Below, in pieces: positions 9,634 to 18,317 of a stretch of DNA of 18,317 bases. Each line of letters begins with the position of its first letter. The stretch's first letter is position 1. Position numbers and translations under genes: made by a program. The notes under the pieces were generated by a model. That model saw only the letters and a program-made list of their open reading frames with translations, ran no database searches and was not told the origin of the DNA. Source of the stretch: Spirogloea muscicola (Eukaryota > Streptophyta > Zygnematophyceae > Spirogloeales > Spirogloeaceae); NCBI GenBank assembly GCA_009602725.1, contig WELB01000086.1:259576-277892 (forward strand). Direction: 5' to 3'.

Positions 9634-12600
9634 CGTTGCGAGCTGTGCCATGACGCCGTGCGGGAGCGCGGCCTCCTCGACAGCTGCTCCCACTTGTGCT
9701 GCCCCCCCCCGCCGCCACTGCCGCCGCCATTGCCACCGCCGCCACCGTGGCCGGCTCTGAGAGGGCGGCGGCCGCCGCGCCGCAGGCTGTGCTACGACTG
9801 CGCCGAGGACTGGGCCGAGTCGTCGGACCGCTGCCCCGTCTGCTGGCGGCGCTTCAGCCGCCTGCTCTGCGTCACGGTGCTCGCCGCCGCCTCGCCTGAC
9901 CATCCATGCTCTTATAAGCAAATTGGGTGTTTCTCCTCGACTCTTACGTATAATGTATGGGATTCCGTTAAGAATACTAGGAGTGACCGTTTTCCTTCGA
10001 AATTTATCTATAATGTATGGGGAGACCACTGACAATACTGAGAAGGGGCCGTGTGGCGCCGAAAGACTACTTATTAGACACCGGGATTATTGAACCTCAC
10101 TAAGTTATGTCATTGGCCTACATTATATCTAGCGTTCTTCAAGTGGGACTCTTAATGTGGGCATCAGGTCCAGCCAAATACGCGGAGCCGGGGCGGCCTG
10201 CGTGCGCCGCCGTAGGCTTCGGCTGACTTGCCCTGACCGCCGCTTGGTCTGCCCTGTCGCCAGTGCCCGCCGAAGCACGGCGGTGGACGCGGCAATGATA
10301 GCAGCCTTCGTGCTCGGTGAGGACGCCATTAATTGTTGTTGATGTTCACAGCACGCTTCTACTGGCCACTCTTGGTCATAAGCTCGCTAGAGACTGTGCC
10401 CGTCAAAATCTGTGACTTGTTCTGTGACTCTTAACCAACATAATTGTTGGTGTTGCTGTTTGCGGCAGCAGTCGTGCGGCGATCTTGCCCGTGGAGGAGT
10501 ACGTGCCGGAGTACCTGGTGCCGCCAGAGGTACATCTCGCTATACACAAGCGTCCACATATATGATATATATATATATATATACTATATATATATATATG
10601 CACACACACATATTCATGCGTATATATGTGGATGTACTGGCCAGCAAAGTGCAGATCCACAGCCGCGGACGTGGCAAAGACGGCTTGTCTTGCGGCTGGT
10701 GCAGCAGCTTGTCTTTCACAGCGGCGGCGCGGGCTGATGGCTGCGATGTTCTTGAATCGGCGTCAGGACGTTGACGACCCTTCTGCGAGGGCCGTCCTCG
10801 CAGCTGGCTGCCGTGGCGACCAGCCTATGGACCCCATCCTTAGCGTCTCCGTGGCCTGTGACTTGTGCGCCCGGTGGTGCGTCACTCGGGATATCCTCAA
10901 TTGCACGCTCTTGAGACATGAAGCATGACTCTTCGCGTTTGACTTCTGCTTCACCTCCACCTCACGGAATGACTCCAAATACTAAATGCTGAACCCTAGA
11001 TTAGACCTGCCAAGCTGGTCATTTAGGAGTTAGGCACATTTCAGAGCATCCACTTTTCTAGATTGTGCTCGACCGGCAAAGCTACTACGTCTACATGCTC
11101 AAGGAGCTTGCAGGATCTGAACGTGCCATAAAAAAGAGCGACACATCCATGTGTGAGCAGGTACCATGCGGGCTGCGTGGGCTATGACGCAACCAGCTGG
11201 TGTGAAGCTCTGTGGCTGTGCCCCACGTGAGTTCTCGAGACCGAGCCCTGTAGTAAACCCCTGAGACCCCAGATGCGAAGACATGATAATGGAAGATGGA
11301 TGATGTCCGCCACCCACTTTGTTGCTCCTACTGCCAAATTTCAAGCGCAGCTCAGCAAGGCCTGCTCTCATCTGGGATCCTAACAGCCGGTCTTCGCCTG
11401 GACCTGACAGAAGTCGGCGTACTCTGGTGTGGTGCTTGCAGGTGCGCTGGTGAGCCGGCAGAGCTTGCGCCGACGTGCAATTTGGACGCGGCTGGAGCGG
11501 CAAGCCTTCTTCAACAGGATCGAGTACCAGCTGCCATGGGCGGCGTTGCCCCAGCTACACCTGCAGACGGCGTTGGTGTTAGGAGGGCCTCAGAGGCAGA
11601 GATCGATAGTGGGTCAAAGGGCCGTGATGATGTAGGGCCGGACCTCATGGAGGACGTTGCAGCCTCGGCCGCAGCCTGCGCCAGCGACGTGACACCTCCC
11701 TCGTCTGCGCTCGGCGAGCGGGTGCCAGCCGCCGCTTTGCTGGTCCATGCCCCTACCTCTGCAGGTCAGCACGTCTCGGCAGCCGCTGAGGCCGTGCCCC
11801 ATGTCCCTCAGGACCTGCCATCGCCGACGCCTCTGGATGAGTCGGCTCTGCCACACAGGAAGCGGCAGAAGCTTGACAGTGCCCCAACTGAGGTGGGAAG
11901 GGGGGCCTCGAGCTCAGCAGGGACGGCTTTGTCCAAGTTAGACGGAGGCCCCGCATCTCCCCGCAGAGTGGCAGAGGAAGCCAACGTTGGCCTCCTTGCC
12001 CCAGCGGAGCACAGGGAGAAGCCTGAGGAAGGCGCTGACAGCCATGTGGGCAGGCCCGACGTCCAAGAGGGCGGCTGTGTGAGCACCTCCATTGCTGTGT
12101 CTGTGGAGGATCGGCCAGCACCCTTGCAAGGCCGCGAGGAGGGTGCCGTGCCTGGCAGCCCGGCCCTTGCCACCAACTCTGCCAGCATTACCTCTGCAAG
12201 CGGCGCTACCAGTCTTGGCCAGGGGTAATGCCAGACCCAACCTGTACTCACTTTACCAAGGCGCAGTCGTATGGATGTCAGCCTTGTGGAAGTTGGTCCA
12301 CGTTGATCTGTTGAATTGGTCTCTTCTGTTCTCAAAGAGTCTACTTTGTCATGTATACATATGAAGAGTCCACCTGAGTGTTGTGTTAGGTAACTAGGAA
12401 TAAAGTCCGTGTTAAGTATCTAGGAATAAAGTCAGTGTTTAGATTCAGGAATAAAGTCTGCCTAGTTTTAATCCTCAGTAGTTGCTCTATTTTTTTCTAG
12501 CAGGTGCAAAGATACAGGGGTCATCGGTGATCAGATGACAGAGTCCCATGGCCAGCTCCCTGCTGACGAGCGCAACTTAGAGGAAGCTCCAGCCGAGGCA

Positions 12601-15600
12601 GGACTTCGGGCAGAAGCGGTCTTCATTGCCGACCGTACATTTAGCAGCGAGAGGATCAGCGAGGAGGACGTCGGTCCTGCGGCGGAGATGATCGCTGTCC
12701 CAGACAATCCTCCTGCAAGCGCTCCTGGTGTTGCTGGGTGCGCTCAGCTGCAAGCCAGCCCCGGAGCTTTTCTGGTCCTGCCGCCGGAGACAGCCGGGCT
12801 GGACCCAGTTGACCTCGTCCGAGAGCCGAGGCTTGAGAAAGCTGAAGGGCGAACAGCCGAGGCCTCCACTGCTGGAGCTTCAACACAGGAAGAAGCTTCG
12901 CCGCCGGCCCTTGTCGTTGATCTGACTTTGGCTGCAGCAAGTGAGCATGGAGTGTCTGCGGTAGAAGCGCCAGAGCTCGCTGCACAACTTTGCGCTGCTG
13001 GCGCAGAACTGACTGCGTCGGCGGGCCATGAGGGCGGTGTCGGCAGCGACGGTGTGCCGCCGGCGGACGACGCGGTTGTGGCTGCCTGCCGGGCTGCCGT
13101 GCAGCGTGCCAAGGAGGAGGAGGAGAAGCAGCAGGCGAGACTCGCGCTCGTTGCAAGGTCTGCGGCTCCGCTGCAGTCGGGGCCAAAGCGGAGCACGGCT
13201 CCGAGTCGGCTGAGGAAGGGCCTCGCTGCCAAGCTCTTTGGCCAGGGCGCCAGCCTCGGCTTTGGGCAGGACCGGGAGCTCGCGATCACGCTGGCATGGC
13301 GGCGGGAGGCCATGGAGAAGCTGCGGTTGTCAGGCCGAGGGCGGGCATTGGTGACACCAGCTCGCAGCATGCCAGGCAGCGCTGGGCAGAGCGAGCAGGC
13401 GAGGCCATCGAGCGCGCCGCAACAGCACCCAGCACTGGCTCAGAAGCACGGCGGAGCTGTGAGCTCGGGCATGGAGGACCGTGCTTTGGCTGTGAACCGA
13501 CTCAATGCCATTGGCGGAGACCCTGCTTGCAGACCTCTGCAACCTTCGGCTGCCTTGCTCGAGACAGAAGCTGTGGACACTCGTAGCTCAGCCAGAGACG
13601 GCGGTGCTCGAACAAGCCCATTTGAGGCTGCCTCTGGTAGGTGCGAGGTGGAGCCGCAGGCCTCCGAGGAGGAGGCCATCAGCGAAGCTGCAAGGAGAGC
13701 ACGAGCAGTGCTGGCAAGGAAGGCGGCGGCCACCGGCGCTGCTCGCCAGGGGCCCAAGCCGAGCCGCGGGGCAGACGAGTTTGCCCTCCTGGTGAGCTGC
13801 ACGTCTGACGCAAAGCAACTCTGTACTTAATCTGGGGTCCATGTTGCAAGTAAAGGCCAGTTGGAATCTTTGTACTTTGGTGTCAAGAAGAATTTAGTCT
13901 TGGGTCAAGCAGGATACGAGTGCCCACTCTATTTGCCGTTTGGGTTGATCATACCGCATATCGCAAATATGTCAGCTGTCGTGTTGGCTGTTGTGCAGTG
14001 CCAGCTACCGACAGACATGCGGCCCCTACTGCCCATCAGTGCGCGCAGCAGGGTACCCACAGGAGTTCGCCAGGTAGGGCCTCACATGCTGTGCACCGTC
14101 GGTAACATCCATTACATTGTGTATTTCTTACCAGGCCAGCCCTCAGGTCCTACTATGGCCACTTCATGCGCTGTCAGCATCTCTAAATTGCGGCATTATG
14201 TAACAGCAAGACCTTTGTTGCTGTTGTAGTTCTGCATATGATGCTGTTAAACAGCATGCCCCTTAGGACTGCAAATTTCACATTGACTGCAGGTTCAGCT
14301 CAGCAGGTTTGTGGAGCTGCACCTGCGCCGGTCGGGGCCTTCGGCACCCATTGGCAGGAACGCTGTGTGCGAGCGAGCCGTCGCCGATGCCCTCCAACAG
14401 GAGCGCGAGGCATTCCAGAGCTCCAGCTCTAAGATGGTGTATCTCAACTGCTGCGCGCGGTTGCTGGCGTGCGCAGCGAGCATTGACAGGCCGCCAGAAG
14501 CCTGCCAGACTCCAGCAGCCGTTGCGGGTGCCATGGCCTCACATTCAGATGTTTCACAAGACGGTGCCAATAAAGCTGAAGGAGCAGCAGGCGGCTCCGG
14601 ACCTCTGGAGGAACCTATCTTTAATGGCACAAATTCTGCTAACAGTCGTGAGGATGTCAAGCCATCCCAGTGCCTGACCAAGCCGTTGCCTCAGCCCTGC
14701 AAGACCCAGGTCCAGCATTGCCAGCGGTCTGAAGACTGCGCACCGCTAAGTTCGTCTGTGCTGGCTGTGCCATCGCCCTCGGAAGAGTCAAGACCAGGGT
14801 GTCGTGCCGGCGGTGGCACGGCTTTGTCCAGAGAGGACGAGGCGCTCCGAGCGGCTGGCCTGCTAGGTGACGACAGTGATGACGACACCTCGTCCGGCAC
14901 CTCGTCCGAACGCCTCGCTCGAGAGAAAGGCGAGGAGGATGCGCAGGCGGCTGCAGCAGCGGCGATGGGAATGGCTGGCTCCTCCTTTACTGAAGCTCCT
15001 CCAGCCACAGAGTCCAGAGACCAGAAGGACAAGCAGACCTCTGATGTGAAGGCGTTGAGTGATGAGCTGAGCAAACCAAAGGAGTGCGATGATGCGGCTT
15101 GTCAAGAAGATGGGCTGCAGGAAGTGGACACAAGCACAATGCTCGCTTCTGCGACAACTGCGCCAGATGAGTGGCCGCACTTCGATGGGCTTGAGGAGCG
15201 CATTGACAGCCTACGGGCAACGGTGCTCCCCAAATTGGACGGCTACAGCTCCTTGGCCTCCACAGACACTGCCCTTGATGCCGACGTGATGCACAAGCAG
15301 GTGGGTCTCAGTTGTATACTGACGTTTCTGCACACTCTCCCAAAGTTGCTAACTGTAAACCTAAGAGTCACTTAAATGTCACCTGAAAGTCAAAGCATGG
15401 GTGTTCACTACTGGACTTGACTTCTTCCGATTGGTGAATGAAGTCGGAGGGCTCTTATCTAAGGGGAAATGTATGAGTTGCAACTTCTCATGCAATTTAA
15501 TGGACTGCAAGAGCAGGCTAAGCATGCATGGACCACATTACTAGCATCCATTAGTTGCCACCTTAGGCTTCTGTAGCAAGTGGTCGTCGGCCGTGTTGCT

Positions 15601-15884
15601 TGGTGCAGATCCTTGAGTTCGTGAAGCTGCAGCTGAAGCCACGCCTGCGACGGGGCAACATCAGCCACCCCCAATACAGATGGGCACTGCTGAAGACGAC
15701 TGAGAAGGTGACAAGGCACCACACAGGCGCCGCCTCCACAAGCTTTCTGGCTAGGGAGGAGGGCCACATCTGCCGCCTTGCCGAGGGCTATCTGCAGTCC
15801 TTCCAGAAGAAGTTCTCCGCAGCTGCAGTTGCTGGCAGCAACTCTGCAGAAGCTGCTCCATGTGAGATGTTAAGTGATAGATAG
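9634..15884 (+). CDS. RING-PHD-SRI protein, PHRF1-like, 5' end unresolved
   Basis: Predicted nuclear E3-ligase-like protein expected to bind RNA polymerase II through a C-terminal SRI domain. Proposed exons: ?-9695, 9786-9870 (or -9876), 10264-10316, 10472-10529, 10655-10710, 10844-10876, 11161-11226, 11442-12224, 12504-13791, 14293-15300, 15609-15884. All joins keep frame. The RING is C-x2-C-x12-C-x-H-x2-C-x2-C-x10-C-x2-C, from CELC (9637) to CPVC. It is followed by a linker (ILPVEEYVPEYLVPPE) and a PHD whose second half is unmistakable: ACDLCARWYHAGCVGYD, then WLCPTC across a strong GTGAGT donor. The first PHD Cys pair (CGWC at 10691) is less certain and leaves a short loop of seven residues. 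About 1,000 Ala/Ser/Glu-rich disordered residues follow, with an NLS-like HRKRQK (11852-11869) and a coiled-coil-like segment near VQRAKEEEEKQQARLALVA. The last exon is SRI-like: ILEFVKLQLKPRLRRGNISH and GHICRLAEGYLQSFQKK. No ATG is found upstream of the RING in frame. Confidence 0.8.
9930..10049. repeat. two-copy 60-bp tandem duplication
   Basis: The block tataatgtatggg occurs at 9949-9961 and 10009-10021, exactly 60 bp apart. Flanking bases align at the same period (tcctcgactcttac with ttccttcgaaattt, and aatact in both units). It lies in the proposed intron between the RING exon and the next exon. The low-GC content contrasts sharply with the RING exon. No function is evident. Confidence 0.7.
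10561..10612. repeat. (AT)n/(CA)n microsatellite in an intron
   Basis: An AT dinucleotide run interrupted by one C, followed by a short CA run, lies in intron 10530-10654 of the RING-PHD gene. Confidence 0.9.
12394..12458. repeat. three tandem AATAAA-bearing units in an intron
   Basis: The unit ctaggaataaagtc occurs at 12394-12407 and 12420-12433, with a variant tcaggaataaagtc at 12445-12458, at periods of 26 and 25 bp. Each contains a canonical AATAAA (12399, 12425, 12450). The array sits in intron 12225-12503 of the RING-PHD gene. Confidence 0.85.
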
Positions 15885-16352
15885 ACTTGATCTTATCTTT
15901 ACGAACTGATGAGCGTGACTGCCATCAGCCATGACGGTTGTGCCAAACTCGGACGACCTCACTCAGCGGCACACAAAGGCCTGATTGAGTGCGTCAGTGT
16001 GTGCCAGCTTGGAATGTGGCTGCTATGGGTATGTTCACTCTCCACTTGTTGGGCTGGCCATGTGAGTGCTCAAATTTGAGCGAAGTGATCATTGCGGACA
16101 GCAGTAATGTAGCACTTGTGAGCCTCTCCTAACAATGAAAAGTCTTCAGAAGGTATTAGGATCCTGGTCAGAGATGCCATCTGCCAAGGGGTCAGCTAGG
16201 TTCAGGGCATACAAGTTGGAGCTTAATTTCCTGCAAATTTTGGGTTCTACAAAGCTGCAAGAATGGTCGGCCTGTCCCCTGCAATATTTTTTGCGGGCAT
16301 GCGGACAAGGCCACATGCAGCAGGGGTTTCTTTCCGCCGCAGCTGTACAAGC
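15885..16352. other. convergent 3' spacer
   Basis: The RING-PHD-SRI gene ends at 15884 on the plus strand and the glycosyltransferase ends at 16353 on the minus strand, so this 468-bp stretch should contain both 3' untranslated regions. I see no ORF, RNA gene or repeat in it. No clear polyadenylation signal for either gene was recognised. Confidence 0.6.
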
Positions 16353-18317
16353 TCAGCAGCCGACGCGGCAGCGACACAGGAAGTCGGTGGTGCCGCTCCA
16401 CAGACGGAGCTCGCGCATGAGGTTGGCGACCTCGCCAGCTGCCGAGTCCGCCAGCCCGTGCACCAGCACCGGCCTCTTGCGCATGGCCTTGCGGGCACCG
16501 CCTCCGCCACCGCCCTTGGCGGCGGCGGTGCGCCGCTGGTACACCTTCATGCGCATGAACTGCCGGTTGTGGAGCACGGCAACGCGCAGCAGGCCCGCCT
16601 CCCGCATTGCCTCCGACGCCAGCAGCCTGAATATTATTGAATACAATCTCCAAAGCCAAAGGTCTCAATCATTGACTGTGGAGGTTACACAATCAGTACT
16701 CCAGAAGCTGCTGCTGCAGAGTGAAGCTGCTCCAGGTGACACATCTGATTGATAAGTTGTGCCTAAAAGACTGCTCTCACTTCAGCAATCTAGTAAACCT
16801 GACCAATTACATGGACTTAGTGTGCAGCTTAATGCATTTCCAGCCCTGAGGTGGGAAAACTTCTCCACCTGTACGGCTGGTCGGGCCCGAGGACCTTGTC
16901 GACGTAGCGCTTGCGGCCGCGCTCCGAGTCCATGCGCGCGAGCTTGGCAGCGGTGGAGTTCATGAGCGTGCGGTAGTGGCGGGCGACGGTCGCCCAGAAG
17001 ACGACGGAGTTCTCGCTATTGCGCACAAACAGCAGGCCGTAGCCCATCTTCTTCTCCAGCTTGTAGTCGGTGACCGAGTACACGTCCGCATCCGGCGGCT
17101 CCATGTGCTGCAGAGGGTCCACGCGCCAGAGCGAGTCTGCAGCACAGTGCTACCAGGGCTGGATCAGATATACAGTCTCGTCATAGTTGTCTCATAGTCA
17201 TATACAAACACATGATAAAATGCTACAGGGCTCAAGATGAAGCAGTCTTGCCACTTCTCCTATTTTGTATTGGCTGATTGCGTTTGTGATCAGAGGTCCC
17301 TATCGCTCATGCAGCACTCTGTACTTCTGCAAGGGCTGAGGTATTTACACTAATGGTGCTGACAGCAGTCAAAGTGTGATTATTGGCTTAGAACTGCAAC
17401 ATTAGGCATGGCTGCTTAAATGCGGAGACTGTAAGGGCCTGCATTAGCGCACCGGCATCGGCCAGCAGCGTGCTGTACCCGGCAGCCAGGATGAGCCGGA
17501 TCATCTGCAGGACGCGGCGGCCGAGGCGCAAATGAGCGCCGCGCTGGTGGCGGTGTGCACGCCTGGAGGCCAGCGAGCTCGCGCAGCTGTAACCGCTGGT
17601 GATCACGCCCCAGCTGCCGGCTGCTCACCTCAAAGCGTGCCAGCGTCTCAGCCTGCGGCGTGTCCTGCCACTCCGCCTCTTGCTCCGCGCTCTCCTGCAG
17701 CAGGTACACGGCGAAGCCCGCCGCCGCCAGCCGCTTGGCCAGAGCGTCGCTGCACGGACAACAGTGCGCCCAGCAGCCGCTCTCAGCTCTCCGGCAGCGG
17801 ACTTCATCATGGTGAACATTGCAAGGATGGCAGATGGGAACTTATTAACGCCTCCAATCCATTATCTCAAATTACTTAGCGGTCTAACCAACATTAGACA
17901 GAATTGAATGAGTTAACGAGCAGCGAGTGACTGACGCAGGCGGAGCTTGAGAAACGGGACCTGCTGGTGCTGAGGAGGACGTTGGTGAGGCCGAGGCGCT
18001 GCGTCTGGCAGAGCCAGTCGGAGAGGTGCTTCTCCTGGCCCTCCACCGCGTTCGCCGTGATCACCGTGTCCTCCACCGCCAGCGCCTGGGTTCCGGCCGC
18101 AAGGTGATGCGCAGCGTGTCAGTAGCATGACACCTGACGGACCGGCAAGGCTGGTGGACACAGGAGGCGGGCGCACCTCGAGCACGCCGAGGAGCTCGTC
18201 CTGCGTGGCGACGATCATGCCGGACTTGAGCGGCGCGGCGCAGGAGGTGACGGCCGAGAGCTGGCGGGCGGGCACGAGCTCCGCAGCGGCGCCCTCGAGG
18301 CGCAGCGGCGGCGCGCC
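16353..18317 (-). CDS. PF03407/GT77-like glycosyltransferase, 3' part, six exons
   Basis: Predicted nucleotide-sugar glycosyltransferase, probably Golgi-located as in plant and algal GT77 relatives that extend arabinose or xylose on glycoproteins and wall polymers. The sugar and acceptor cannot be read here. Exons on the minus strand: 18317-18177 (5' end outside the window), 18085-17961, 17749-17563, 17504-17453, 17136-16869, 16626-16353, giving 348 residues. All joins keep frame. Recognisable blocks are VEDTVITANAVEGQEKHLSD (start of the catalytic fold), LLADAD joined to SLWRVDPLQHM (DxD metal and sugar-nucleotide site, split by an intron), a second DADVYSVTDY, GYGLLFVRNSENSVVFW, SERGRKRYVDKVLG, LLRVAVLHNRQFM and the terminal PVLVHGLAD. 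A Lys/Gly insert (KGGGGGGARK) precedes the last motif. The intron 17562-17505 has a GC donor. A signal anchor would lie upstream, outside the window. Confidence 0.85.
17505..17562 (-). other. 58-bp GC-AG intron in the glycosyltransferase gene
   Basis: The exon ending in GGC CTC CAG is followed by GCGTGC, and the next exon starts ATG ATC CGG after tcctgcag. The join gives LAGLQ-MIRLILAAGYSTLLADAD, which fits the family. The only nearby GT (gc|gtgcac) puts the next exon out of frame. The donor is weaker than in ordinary GC-AG introns, so a sequence error (GT read as GC) cannot be excluded. Confidence 0.6.

Noticed and set aside
9436-10035. 199-codon minus-strand frame antisense to the RING exon
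   Set aside because: It is Ala/Arg-rich because of GC-rich codons opposite the RING coding sequence. The plus strand encodes a recognisable zinc finger.
11161-11226. Shorter PHD exon ending at the earlier GTGTGA (11200)
   Set aside because: Using that donor loses WLCP. Extending to the strong GTGAGT donor at 11227 completes W-x-C-P-x-C with the next exon.
17608-17640. A 33-bp intron-like segment in the glycosyltransferase exon (GTGAGC...CACCAG on the minus strand)
   Set aside because: The donor matches consensus well, but 33 bp is shorter than nearly all known introns. The segment is in frame and the encoded residues fit the expected length of the fold. It is treated as coding.

Overview
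The window is nuclear DNA from a eukaryote, not a prokaryote. Most genes are split into short exons whose joins preserve reading frame and conserved domains. Exons are very GC-rich, and introns and spacers are closer to balanced composition. Degenerate TTTAGGG-type telomere-like tracts sit in introns and beside a stop codon. A plant-type telomere motif, compact GT-AG introns of about 60-500 bp and a GT77-like glycosyltransferase suggest a microalga or related protist. I cannot name the lineage, so prasinophyte-like green alga is only a guess.

Layout: (1) 1-326, a poly-T tract, then the 3' part of an unrecognised plus-strand gene. (2) 859-3218, minus strand, a complete six-exon gene for a 422-residue Fe(II)/2-oxoglutarate-dependent oxygenase. 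(3) 3219-5049, a repeat-rich spacer with a long (CT)n array, a (GA)n array, inverted repeats, a tRNA-like scrap and one copy of a diverged dispersed repeat. (4) 5050 to about 8898, minus strand, an 11-exon metallo-beta-lactamase-fold hydrolase whose start is obscured by a (GGC)n tract and an N. (5) about 8930-9633, the spacer between divergent genes, holding a second copy of the dispersed repeat. (6) about 9634-15884, plus strand, a large RING-PHD-disordered-SRI protein resembling PHRF1. (7) 15885-16352, a short convergent spacer. (8) 16353-18317, minus strand, the 3' part of a PF03407/GT77-like glycosyltransferase that runs off the window.

The genes do not look like a pathway or operon. They appear to be ordinary neighbours: a small-molecule oxygenase, a metal hydrolase, a nuclear protein expected to bind RNA polymerase II, and a glycosyltransferase. 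I found no evidence of a new defence, mobile or biosynthetic system. The points worth a second look are two GC-AG introns, a frame-neutral intron inside the RING finger, an intronic cluster of AATAAA repeats just after a donor with an immediate stop, the telomere-like tracts, and the two-copy diverged repeat.
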